DNA of 64,000 bases from Dactylis glomerata (taxonomy: Eukaryota > Streptophyta > Magnoliopsida > Poales > Poaceae), in NCBI GenBank assembly GCA_007115705.1, contig QXEO01000167.1, positions 4,662,553 to 4,726,552 of the forward strand. Direction: 5' to 3'. The notes beneath the pieces are model-generated. The model saw nothing but the letters and a program-made list of their open reading frames with translations. It did not search any database and was not told the origin of the DNA. This document shows, piece after piece, positions 10,142 to 20,320 of this stretch (within the stretch, counting starts at the first letter, position 1; each line of letters begins with the position of its first letter). The translations under genes and the position numbers were made by a program.

Positions 10142-12735
10142 GCATCCCCAAGCTTAACTCCTGCTCGTCCTCGAGTAGGTAAGTGATAACAAAAGAAATA
10201 ATTTTTGAGGTGACATGCACCTACACAATCTTGATCATATATGTAAGCATTGTGAGCTGGGATCATAAGAACTTAAAACATGGGCATGAAAGATATAATC
10301 TTGACAATAAGAAACTTAGCAACCATGTTGTAAACATGCAAATGAACACAAACAAAAGATCATGAAAATGAAACAATGAAAGTCAAACGTGTGTTCAAAT
10401 CATAAGGAAAAACATACAAATGGTTTTCAGCTTGTCCTTCATAGAGAGCAAAACATAAATGCATAGGACACCTTCAAGTTTAAGAGGGCGACTAGATACA
10501 AATAATTTGAGAACAAGTGAAACCATAGTCATGAATCAATCAATGAAAACTTTGGGACAATGCACATTATACTAAGAATGACAACTATGCTCTCTTAATG
10601 GTGCATAAAGATAGAAGGTGGTGACCCAACATAAAAGTAAAAGAAAGGCCCTTCACAGAGGGGAGCAGTGATTAAACATGTGCTAGAGCTTTTCATTTGT
10701 AAAACAGAGAGATAAAAATTGGTTTTGAGAGGTGGTTGCTTTTGTCAACGACTGGCAATGGGGTTCTTACTATCTTCCAAACAAAAATGAAGCAAGTTTT
10801 TAAGAGAGAGATTGGCACTTTTGTGCTCTTTTTATAAAGCTTGGCACTCCTCCCCACCTTTTTTTCTTTCACAAACCATGGCTAACCGATTCCATCGGGT
10901 GCCCACCAACATTCACATTCCATGGAGGAGTGCCTTTTTTTCTTTCTTTTTTCTCTTTTTTTTTTCTTTTTGGAATAAGCAATATGGAAGATAGCAAATC
11001 CGACCACTACGTCCCCATGAGCTGAAAACAGTGTCACAAAACGAGAAGTATTTTGAAGGTTTTTTGAAAGGTAGCACATGAAAATTTACTTGGAATGGCT
11101 TACAAATACCATGCATAGGAATTTATAGTGGACACAATGGCAAACTTGGTTTTTGGGAGTTGGATGCACGAGTAGAGCTCATACTCAGTACAAGGCGAGG
11201 GCTAGCAAAAGACTGGGAGCGACCAACTAAGAGAGCAATAACGGCCATAATCATGCAAAGCGACAAAGCGACATTAAAAGAAGCATAAGATGGCATCAAA
11301 AGTCAAAAACTAAATGATCATGAAGGATATTGGTGACTTTGTAAGAGTCTAACATGTGTGAGCATGCGCCAAGTCAACCCAAATAAAGCATCAAGGAGAA
11401 AACCAAAATAATGCTTCCATACAATAAAAACAACGCATGATTTTTTCAAAGGCTCATTAAGCAATCTCAGTTATTTGAGAGAAGTCATGCTACAGCAAAA
11501 CCACTAAGCATACTATCAAAAAGACATCAAGCATGACATGCAAAAGCCTAAGCCGCAGTCTACACAAGCTCCTTCTTATACCACTTTTTTGCATAAAGCT
11601 TTTTCTCTTTTCCAACACCATTCAAACTTTTTATAAAAACCTCTTTTGATGAAAACCAATAAAGATCAGAGGCAAAAATACACCTTGATGAAAAGATATA
11701 ACAAGATCTGAACACAAATCAAGGTGAAAAAAAAACAAGTCAAACCCAGTAGCAGAAAAAGAGAACACTCGTTGAAACGAATAGAGTGAAAAACGGAGTG
11801 TTCTTGGCAAATGAAAAGCGGAGTTCATCTCCTCCAAAAAGAACATGATGTGATCCAAACATTTATTGCAGCAAATAAAACTAAACTAACTAAGAAAACT
11901 AAAACAACTGACGCTCCAAGAAAAACACATAGTACATGAAGCAATAAAAATATAGTGTCTTGAAAGGTGACCTGATTTTTGCCGATGAAGAAGGGGTGCC
12001 TCAGGGGCATCCCCAAGCTTTGATGCTTGTACTTCTTGGATATTTCTTGGGGTGATGCATGGGCATCCCCAAGCTTAAGCTTTTGTCCATTCTTCAACTC
12101 ATCTCATCATTCTCCAATCCCTACATTTGAAAACTTCCTTCATACAAAACTAAACACAATTCTATTAGCAACATTAGTGTAGGCATAATATATAATCAAC
12201 CTCTTTTTGCTTCAGGTTTCAACTCAAAACCACCACATATTAAGCGTGTACTACTGTAGCAACTTCCCCAAAAGTTCCATGATCAAAAGAACTCAGAAAA
12301 AAGCGATAAAGCAGCAAACACAAATATTGGCAGAAATCTGTCAAAACTGAACAGCTGACAAAGGTCGAATTTTTGAGGGGTTTTCTGTTGCTCAAATAAA
12401 AAAGTGTTCAACTAATGAAAGTTTGGATATAACCTGGGGCATATGCACAAGAAATCGCAGGTCCAAAAGATATATAGAGAATTTATACGAATTTTTACAG
12501 TACAGCACCGAAAACTGTTTCAGGACAGCAACATCCCCAAATCTTACCTCACTAAAATTAGAGGCTTCTCTTGGCACAAAAACGAAATAAAAAGGATAAG
12601 GAGAGGTCATTACAGTAGTAATAACTTCCAAGACTCAAATAAACGAAAAAGTACTGAAAAATAAATAATGGGTTATCTCCCAAGAGTGCTTTTCTTTAAC
12701 GCCTTTGAGCTAGGCGTAGTAATTTGTAAAGATGC
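10142..12735 (-). other. Noncoding 3' internal region with PPT and hairpin
   Basis: No ORF of note. The PPT AAGCTTGGGGATGC (minus strand, 10155-10142) abuts the LTR. The same AAGCTTGGGGATGCC motif recurs near 12008-12022 and 12062-12076. The compound hairpin conserved with the other Gypsy elements is at 10843-10934. A module near 12310-12540 (AAATCTGTC...GGACAGCAAC) recurs as repeats in the element at 30629-46542. The region aligns with 41098-43680. Confidence 0.75.
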
Positions 12736-13551
12736 TCATGTGGGCGCCATATAAGAGCTTGAGGCAAAGGCGCCATATAGGAACTTAAAGCAATAGAGAG
12801 CATCAAAAAGCAAATGTGAAAGACATTTATATCTGAACCACTTCCTATGCATAGGAATCTTGTAAGAAAATAAATCAACGAGGCACATAGTAGCAAGCAT
12901 GGGTAGAGAAAACAAGTGCCACTTCAAGATTTGCAACATAAAGAGGGGAAACTTAATATTGTTGAGATCCATCAAACCATATTTCCCTCTCTCATAATAA
13001 CTTTTAGTAGCATCATGAATAGAACTAACAATATAACTATCACATAAAGCATCCCTATCATGAGTCACATGCATAAAAGAATTAATACTCACCACAGGAA
13101 CAATAGTAGTAGGAGCAGATTCAACAGAATAATTATTCTCATCACCATAATCATCATAAATAGGAGGCATATTGTAATCATAACTAGTTTTCTCCTCAAA
13201 AGTAGGTGAACTGAAAGTATTATACTCATCATCACAAGCTAGAGAACTACTATGTTGCAAAGCATACTCATCAAACATATCATCATAAGAAGGAACATCA
13301 CATATGGGAGATAAAATATCATCAGAGCAAACTTTCTCCACTAAAGCTGGGGAACTAAAAATATCATGCTTAACAAAACCAGCTTTCCCAAGCTTAGACT
13401 TTTCTATAGCATTATCAACAACGGTGTTCAAAGCATTCATACTAACAACACTATTAGCATGCAAATTAAGCTCCAAAGGTTTTTCAATTTTCTCTTCAAA
13501 CACTTCATATCTAAACTCAGGAAAAAGACTACAGAACTCTTTGTTTTCCAT
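12736..13551 (-). CDS. 271-codon ORF of non-autonomous Gypsy, function unknown
   Basis: This intact minus-strand ORF starts with the ATG at 13551, about 110 bp downstream of the PBS, and ends at 12736; it is the only long ORF of its element. The first 190 residues are acidic and rich in D, E, S and Y (for example YDDMFDEYALQHSSSLACDD). The last 80 are hydrophobic and basic with two membrane-like stretches (about residues 202-228 and 244-263). I see no protease, polymerase or CCHC motif. Its position is that of gag, and similar ORFs are common in Triticeae non-autonomous Gypsy elements (from memory), but I cannot assign a function. Its openness in a young copy suggests it was kept during transposition. 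Confidence 0.6.
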   Translation of the reverse strand: MENKEFCSLFPEFRYEVFEEKIEKPLELNLHANSVVSMNALNTVVDNAIEKSKLGKAGFVKHDIFSSPALVEKVCSDDILSPICDVPSYDDMFDEYALQHSSSLACDDEYNTFSSPTFEEKTSYDYNMPPIYDDYGDENNYSVESAPTTIVPVVSINSFMHVTHDRDALCDSYIVSSIHDATKSYYERGKYGLMDLNNIKFPLFMLQILKWHLFSLPMLATMCLVDLFSYKIPMHRKWFRYKCLSHLLFDALYCFKFLYGAFASSSYMAPT

Positions 13552-13663
13552 TAAGCCTAACTAGTGAAAATAAAAACAAGAAACAAAAAGATGTAATTGC
13601 AGAATCTAAAGGAAATAACTTCGAGCACTTACACAGGAGGATGCGAGTACCTTTTACCTTACC

Positions 13664-13681
13664 TCCCCAGCAACGGCGCCA
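13664..13681 (-). other. Primer-binding site, tRNA-Asp type
   Basis: On the minus strand it reads TGGCGCCGTTGCTGGGGA, ten bases inside the 5' LTR. It matches the complement of the plant tRNA-Asp 3' end (CCGGCAACGGCGCCA) with one mismatch. Confidence 0.85.
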
Positions 13682-13691
13682 GAAAAGATCT

Positions 13692-15220
13692 TGATGTCTA
13701 CGCACTTCTATTCTTGTAGACACTTGTTGGGCCTCCAAGTGCAGAGGTTTGTAGAATAGCAGCAAGTTTCCCTTAAGTGGAACACCCAAGGTTTATCGAA
13801 CTCAGGGAGGAAGAGGTCAAAGCTATCCCTCTCAAACAACCCTGCAATTACGATACAGAAAGTCTCTTGTGTCCCCAACACACCCAATACACTTGTCAGA
13901 TGTATAGGTGCACTAGTTCGGCGAAGAGATAGTAAAATACAAGTGGTATAGATGATTATAAGTAGCAAACGTGATGTGAAATAAATATCGCTGCGAGCAA
14001 ACATGTAACAAAATAGCAAGTAAATGGTGTGCAATGCTTGGAAACAAGGCCTAGGGATCATACTTTCACTAGTGGACACACTCCCAACAATATAACATGA
14101 ATGAACAAGTAACTTCTCTTTGCTAAGGTACTCTGAATTACTCTCCTATTGAATAACACTAATCATCGCGTAGTGGCTACAGAAGCACCCCTTAAAGTTC
14201 ATCAAGTACTTGACAAACACCACTCATAGAGATACCCAAATCAGATCACAACTCAAGATAGATATCATTGCAACTTAGACCAAGTACTAACACGGTGCAC
14301 ACACTGTCAACATTACACCATGAAAGGAGGAATAGATCACTCAATACTATCATAGCAATAATTATTCTCATAATCCACAAGAGATCACAATCATAGCCTA
14401 AACCAAGTACCACCATGATGCACGCACTGTCACCGTTACACCATGGCAGGAGGAATAGATTACTTTAATAACATCACTAGAGTACACAAAATATCTGAAT
14501 AATAACATGTACTTGTTCAACATGATACAAAGCTCACGATCACATAAAGATCACATCATGGGAGAGAGAGGTGAACCACATAGCTACCGGTAGAGCTCTT
14601 AGCCCTGGGGGAGAACAACTCCCTCCTCATCATAGGAGACAGCAAGGTTGATGGAGATGGCGGTGAGGTCGATGGAGACGGCGATGGAGACCGATGGAGA
14701 TGGCTCCGGGGGCACTTCCCCATCCCGGCAGGGTGCCGGAACAGAGACTTCTGTCCCCCGAAATTTGTCGACGGCGGCGGCAGAGCTACGGAACTGCTTC
14801 TGGAAAATTGTCAAATCCCTTAGGGTTTTCCGTCCCGAGGCTTCTTATAGGCGAAGGGGCGTCGTGAGAGGGCAGCCAGGGGCTCCTCACACATAGGTGG
14901 CGCGGCCAGGGCCTGGGCCGCGCCACCCTAGTGTGAGGGCAGGCCCTGGCCCCTCTCCGGTTCTCTTTCGGTCTTCGGGAAGCTTACGGGAAAAATAAGA
15001 CTTCAGGAACTTGTTTCGTCCAATTCTGAGAATATTTCCTGTGTAGCTTTTCTGAAACACAAAAACAGCAGAAAACAGGAAACTAGCACTGTGGCATCTT
15101 GTTAATAGGTTAGTTCCGGAAATCGCATAAAAACGCCACGAAGTGTAACGAAACATTGGGCAAATGGTGTAAAAACAAGCATGGAGCATCAAAAATTATA
15201 GATACGTTGGAGACGTATCA
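13692..15220 (-). repeat. 5' LTR of minus-strand Gypsy (1529 bp)
   Basis: TG...CA ends match the left LTR and the TSD TTTGG follows at 15221. It contains the GC-rich hairpin (14886-14938) and the minus-strand TATA-like TATAAGAAG (14849-14841). It lacks a 9-bp GGCAGAGAC-type repeat present in the left LTR near 9588-9600. Confidence 0.92.
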
Positions 15221-15225
15221 TTTGG

Positions 15226-15341
15226 CTCTTTCCTCTCCTGATCGACAAACCTTGGTTTCTTACTGAGGGAAAATCTTGCTGCTATATTCATCACACCTTC
15301 CTCTTGGGGTTCCCAACGGGCCGATCATTTATTCGGCATCA
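15226..15341 (+). repeat. Gypsy LTR fragment, terminal part
   Basis: It continues the LTR interrupted at 8603, with the block CTTGGTTTCTTACTGAGGGA and then CTCTTGGGGTTCCCAACG, typical of the 3' end of Athila-type LTRs. It terminates at TTCGGCATCA (15341). No PBS follows, so this is a solo LTR or the 3' LTR of an element whose body lies left of the window. Confidence 0.7.
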
Positions 15342-16028
15342 GCGGCCAAGCTTACTTTTAGAAATATGTCCTTATTTCTCGGTTATGGACATTTGAGTCT
15401 CTAGTCATGGAATGTTTGGAAGAATCTCATCGCCATTTCTGAATGCTTTAAAACTTGACTAGAAACCCTTAGGCAGGAGCTCAGGGCCATACACTCCGAG
15501 GGGTGGTGGTTTTCGTTGTTCCAGCTTTGTTGAGTTTTGCCCAAAAACTACATACCGGCCAGTATGTAATGTATGGGGTTATTTGACCCTTATCAATTAA
15601 AATTTTGAAAGAAAGTTTTGCAAAGAAGTATAGGATAAAATTGGCTTTATGCAAATTAGCCTTTGAGATCCACCAGCCAAATGTCACGTAGTATAGTCTT
15701 TTCACAAATGCCACCAAATATGTGTTATTTGCCAGTACGTTGTTGTACTGACCCCTTTGGAGCTGCATATTCAAACGTGCAGGTTTTATTCGGATAAGGA
15801 ACGACCAGTAGGATCTTGAGTCTACATTCCAACATGTATGCATGCGGCATGTGATGAAGATGGAGGCTCATTGCTACTATGCTTTATGCTGTGTACTCAT
15901 AAGGTTGAAGGCCTATGTAACTGGATTTATGTTGTAATATTTGATGCTATTGCAATAATTGCTATATTTTGTACTGTGGTGCTATCTAATGATCCAGGGA
16001 GTAGCACAGAAAAAGGTAGGGCACTACA
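15342..16028 (+). repeat. LTR fragment, plus orientation, ends ...GCACTACA
   Basis: From about 15366 it is similar in inverse orientation to 20321-21045; shared blocks include CATTCCATGACTAGAGACTC and CCACCCCTCGGAGTGTATGG (given as they read at the right copy). It ends AGGTAGGGCACTACA at 16028, the counterpart of TGTAGCGTCCTACC at 20321. No PBS follows. The beginning lies beyond the LTR inserted at 15341. No coding sequence. Confidence 0.65.
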
Positions 16029-16803
16029 GATCAAAATCACAAGGACTTAATTATAATTCTTTCTTCATTTCCAAAATCTTTTGAACACATCAAATAAATT
16101 CAAAACCCCATGAATACAAATATTCACTTTGGATTACTAACAAAGAATATGAAATAATGATATACACTATTTGTATGAATACTATATATCGACATGTATA
16201 ATACATAACAATTTAAGTACAATCCTTTTTCCTATATTGAAATCATCCGTATGTTCTCAACAATTAGGCGTACTCTCCATATCGCGGAGTTTGAGTCATT
16301 TGGTCAAATGAAACATGATTCATATTGTATGAAGATCAAAACATCTAGTAACAATTCATTTCATCAATATGAAATTTCACATGTACTTAATCATAAAGTA
16401 TGACTTTCAAACAGTAGTGTCATTTAAATTTGATGTCATTATTTAGCTTGGATAATTTATGTTTAATGTTTATAAATGCTCATCAAACAATTATCAAGGA
16501 TAATCAAGAATAATGAATTCATAATCATAATGTGACCATAACTTTCTCTCGTGAAATGCAAGACACACAAATAAGGTCCTCAACCATTATTGATTACAAA
16601 ATTTATTATATCACTAAACCTGATAAAAAATCTAGAGGTACGGCGTTCATGGCCGTCAACATCTTGATTGCATTAACATGCACCATAAGCTCCTTCATGT
16701 AATTCTTACGTAGAAGGTCCTGTTTTCTAATAAACAGGAACTTGTGTCATATACACAAAAATCCTCTATAGGTGTTTATCATGAAACATTTATAACTTGC
16801 ATA

Positions 16804-17298
16804 TCAAATATACATTTCGGGTTTGACAATTTCCCTTGCTATTGGTTCTACTTTCACGGTCCTCAAATGAGTCTGTAATCCACAGAAGGTGAACGATTCC
16901 CCTTGCATGGCATATGACAATGTCTTTGTAGATGGGAGGAAGCAAACACAACCCCCGTCTATCACAAATTCATATGTCACCCAGTATACCTAGTCGGTGA
17001 GGCACCCATGAATCCTATCATGGTTTCGTATGACCCTTTTAAAGCAAATGTTCTCTTCCAACTCAATTGAAAGGAACTTGTCCATTAACCCATACTTCAT
17101 AATTCTGGCTTACGATGCCAAGAGCACTTCAAGTTCAACAGCCATCAAACATGGGTTGGTGTTTGAAGAACGCTCCCATGATTCTGACTTCATGGTATGA
17201 AGCACGGTGCAATAGACTTTTATAGAATTGTCACCGCGATCACAATAATCACTATTATCATTCTTGATCACAAAACCCCTGATGCATCTCCTAAACAA
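16804..17298 (-). pseudogene. Decayed ORF of unknown origin
   Basis: One minus-strand frame stays open from 17298 to 16804 apart from stops at about 17110 and 16990 (165 codons in all). Segments such as WERSSNTNPCLMAVELEVLL and EFVIDGGCVCFLPSTKTLSY have ordinary globular composition, unlike the AT-rich surroundings. It sits where gag is expected but does not resemble Copia gag. A captured host-gene exon is possible; I do not recognise it. Confidence 0.3.
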
Positions 17299-18500
17299 TT
17301 ATTTTATCACATGGAGCTAATCATTTTTATTTAGGAAAATCCTCATGCATTGGTATACATGATAAACTTTGACCCGCCAATTTTAAGTTTTCTAAATGCA
17401 TAAAAGGACTAAGATGGAAGTGGACTATTCATCTACTCAAATTCGCAAAGGCATTAAAACTAAGTTCATAATATGAGCACAAATCCTAAGAGCTCCCAGT
17501 TAGAACAACATACCTAAAATGTTCTAGTGATTACACAATCCCCATCCACTATACCGCCCGCGATCGTCACAGCCGGCGATATAATTTCAAAGGTAGACAG
17601 AACATATGTCAATCACATCATCCATGTGACCCATGCTCGATCTTTCGATCTCGTGTTCCGAGGACATGTCTGCACATACTAGGGCTCACCAAATAAACCT
17701 TAGTGTATGCGCGACACATATATGGCTTGTACCCACGCCTTATGCGAACTTTGATATGCTTGCCCCCAATCGTCATGGTCGGCTTCATAACTAAGAACTT
17801 TGTGGCGATTGCTTCACTAAGGGAGAACATATTTTCTTTGGTATTTTATTAGGAATTATCTTATTCTATGCTACCATCGTGTATCTAAATACTAGCATGA
17901 ATAAGAATCACATAATAACATCAAATGTAAATAATGCGTGATATGATATGGTTCTTTATCGATGTGCTTGATCTCCATCAAGCCCTCCGGCATGATCTCC
18001 ATCGTTGCACCGGTGTGGCGCCAAGTCCACGTCGCCATTGTCGTGAAGCCTCCGGTTAGTGTCACGCAACTTACCGTGTTGACCATATCACATCACACGC
18101 CCCCACTGCAAAACCAAGTTAGACGATTCTACTTTTCTTTTGCAAGTTTTACGTGGTTTCTAGGGCTTTTACACAAGAACCAATTCTCACCTACGAACAT
18201 GAAACCACAACGTTGATTAACAGATTGTTGCTTTGAGTCCCGTTAAGGGCCCTCTGTTGTAGATGCCATATCTACTATAGTTGGAGAAATAGACACCCGA
18301 CTAGCCACTTTTGTACGGTGCAAGCCGTATGTCAGTCGTGGAACCAGTCTTGCATGAAACGCGTAAAGTCAGTATTCGGGCCGCTTCAATCCAACTAAGC
18401 CATAGATATAAACGAATACACATTAGAGGGTAACAATAAGATGATCAACGCCAACATATTGCTATGTGTTCTAATCGTACAAGCATTCTATGCATAGATC

Positions 18501-18513
18501 GGCTCTGATACCA
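18501..18513 (-). other. Primer-binding site, initiator tRNA-Met type
   Basis: It reads TGGTATCAGAGCC on the minus strand, one base after the LTR end ...CCCCAATA (CA expected). Confidence 0.75.
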
Positions 18514-18884
18514 CTATTGGGGTTCAGTGCAAATAACAAAAAAATTATTGGCTACGCAACCCCAAATTGCCCAGATCTATCTATCTAGTAATACGGTAAC
18601 AATTAACAGAGACTCGGACATGTACCCTCATAGACCGAACGCGGGGATTACGCCCCTCGCACGGGCGTTGATGATGAATCCGACAAAGCCGACCTCAAGG
18701 TCGTGAAGAACTCGACGTAACAATGCCACGGCGCTTCGGTGCCACAACGCTAGTGCGACAACACCGACACAATGACATTGTGCTGCACATGCAGTACCCC
18801 ATAGTTCTCGCACACATACGGAATCCGTTTGTGAGAAAGCGTGAAAAGAGCCAAGAGACTTGAATTTTGGACTTCAACAATAAG

Positions 18885-19301
18885 AATTATACTAATTGTA
18901 CATATGAATTCGAATTAGCCAATAAATTGGCTATCCTCTTTTCAATATAAATTATTGCAATATTCAAATTGCAATATCAATGAATTACAAAAATTCTTTT
19001 AAGTGAAAAAAGAATACTATGCAATAACCTACTTAAAGAAAATGTATATTCTCAAATAATACTAAGAAAATAGTATTGATTTCTATTCATCTTAATATTA
19101 AATATTATTTATATGTGCGCCTTTGTTTAGAGGATTGTATGTCTAATTATTAAAAAGTCCAATTATTCCATAGTCTAATTATTCAATAAATTAGATTGAT
19201 TGATACGAGTTGATTTCCTATTACGATGGATCGAAGAAAGAATGGATAGTCCAATAGCGGCCTCAGCAGCCGCAAGGGCTATCACAAAAATTGCGAAAAT
19301 G
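18885..19301 (-). other. Plastid DNA insertion (ndhE 3' end plus probable ndhE-psaC spacer)
   Basis: Minus-strand 19301-19175 encodes the last 41 residues of grass plastid NdhE and its stop. The following AT-rich 290 bp (19174-18885) fit the plastid intergenic spacer toward psaC; that part is inferred from composition and order. psaC itself is not reached. GC-richer LTR sequence resumes near 18880. Confidence 0.7.
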
Positions 19302-19306
19302 ACCAT
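19175..19306 (-). pseudogene. ndhE: Plastid ndhE 3' fragment with a new in-frame ATG
   Basis: NdhE is the small membrane subunit (NuoK-like) of the plastid NDH complex. The fragment keeps residues FAIFVIALAAAEAAIGLSIL through RINQSNLLNN and the TAG stop with no frameshift. At the junction an ATG (19306-19304) from retroelement sequence is in frame, making a 43-codon ORF starting MVIFAIF. It lies about 230 bp downstream of the LTR TATA box. About 60% of the gene is missing, so it is not a working ndhE copy. Confidence 0.8.
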
Positions 19307-19537
19307 AACTCCTTCTGGATCCAGTCCAGCAGAGCATCGAAGGAAGAAGTGTTTGGACTGGAAGTCCAGCAGCCTGACGGCGTCCGGTATGTGGAGTATC
19401 CTCTAGCTCGCTGGCACGACTCCAAAAGTGGGAGCTGAGCCAGAGAGAAGAGAGGAAGAGAGGTGGCACATAGGGGAGAGGAGAGCTCTTCTAGGAACTC
19501 CCCCAATCCACTTGTATCAAACTCTCCTCCAGGAGGG

Positions 19538-19547
19538 TTTATATAGG
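19538..19547 (-). promoter_or_regulatory. LTR TATA box
   Basis: TATATAAACC on the minus strand, in a GC-rich context typical of Copia LTR promoters; transcription would proceed toward the plastid fragment. Confidence 0.6.
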
Positions 19548-20320
19548 CGGATGGGGGAAGACCTTACCCCCCACCAAGGCACCAAGGCACCAAGGGTGCC
19601 TGCGGCTAGGGCTGGGTGGAGCACTCCCTAGGGCTTCCAAAACCCTAGCCCCTTGGTCGGTTGGGCCCTTGGCACTTTGGCCCAGGTGCATGGGCCACTT
19701 AGGGTCCATCTAGGAGGCCTGGCCGACCCCCTAAATGGGCTCTCCTTCCCGGGAGGGCCCAAATGGGTGGGCTGCCTTTATTTATTAATTAAATAATATT
19801 TATTATTATTATTTCATTAATTAATATCAACTACTTCTTTATTTAATTCCTCGTTGCTCCAAAACTCCTTCCGGAACCTTCCAAACGACTTTCGGATCTT
19901 CGTGGAACTTTTTTGGCTTCCTCTTGTCAACACATTGACAATTCCAGAAACATCTTAATATCATTGCACCTTTAATTTAGTTACCCTACGGCTCGGGAAT
20001 ACTCCAGACATTACTGAGACTCCTCTCCGGTAAATGATCATCAATCAGATCTGGACATCCGTGATGATCCTGTGTATTCCCACGAAGGAACTTTGTCATT
20101 ACCGCAAACGTCGATGCCCTATTTCCTTTGCTTCTACGATACTTGCACATGATGATGTTTGTCTGGCATCAAGAGCTCATCCTCCATAGGATGGCGAGGT
20201 TACTGATTCAGAGTACAGATCTGAATTGCCTATGCCACCGCCGGTGTTGGAAGTGTGAAAGGAGGCTTTTTGGCGGGGGCTAATGGAGGTGGTAACCAAA
20301 AGAGGGAGGTGACCACCAAC

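Larger units (their letters stand above)
8604..15220 (-). mobile_element. Complete non-autonomous Gypsy element, TSD TTTGG
   Basis: Two LTRs (8604-10141 and 13692-15220) flank a 3.55-kb internal region. Both ends carry the duplicated target TTTGG (8599-8603 and 15221-15225). Minus orientation follows from the tRNA-Asp-type PBS beside the right LTR and the PPT beside the left LTR. The internal region has a single 271-codon ORF and no protease, reverse transcriptase or integrase. About 29 LTR differences by eye (about 2%, plus a 9-bp indel) indicate a fairly recent insertion, so its proteins were supplied in trans. Confidence 0.92.
18515..20170 (-). repeat. LTR of the truncated Copia, with plastid insert
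   Basis: The right (5') limit is approximate; the minus-strand 3' end is at 18515. It carries a TATATAAACC box at 19547-19538 and GGTCTATGAGGGTAC near its end, like the GGTCTACAAGGGTAC block of Angela-type LTRs. The transcribed part is interrupted by plastid-derived sequence (about 18885-19301). Positions 20171-20320 are unassigned. Confidence 0.55.
16029..20320 (-). mobile_element. Truncated minus-strand Copia, Angela/BARE-related
   Basis: A minus-strand PBS (18513-18501) is preceded by an LTR-like region (18515 to about 20170) and followed by a leader. That leader contains blocks known from the Angela/BARE leader: a GTCCTCGGAACACGAGA stretch near 17655 and paired TGGAGATCA segments near 17960-18005. 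The rest down to 16029 holds a decayed ORF and AT-rich sequence. No polymerase and no second LTR are seen. Boundaries with the two inverted LTR copies are sharp on the LTR side only. The element is old and broken. Confidence 0.6.
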
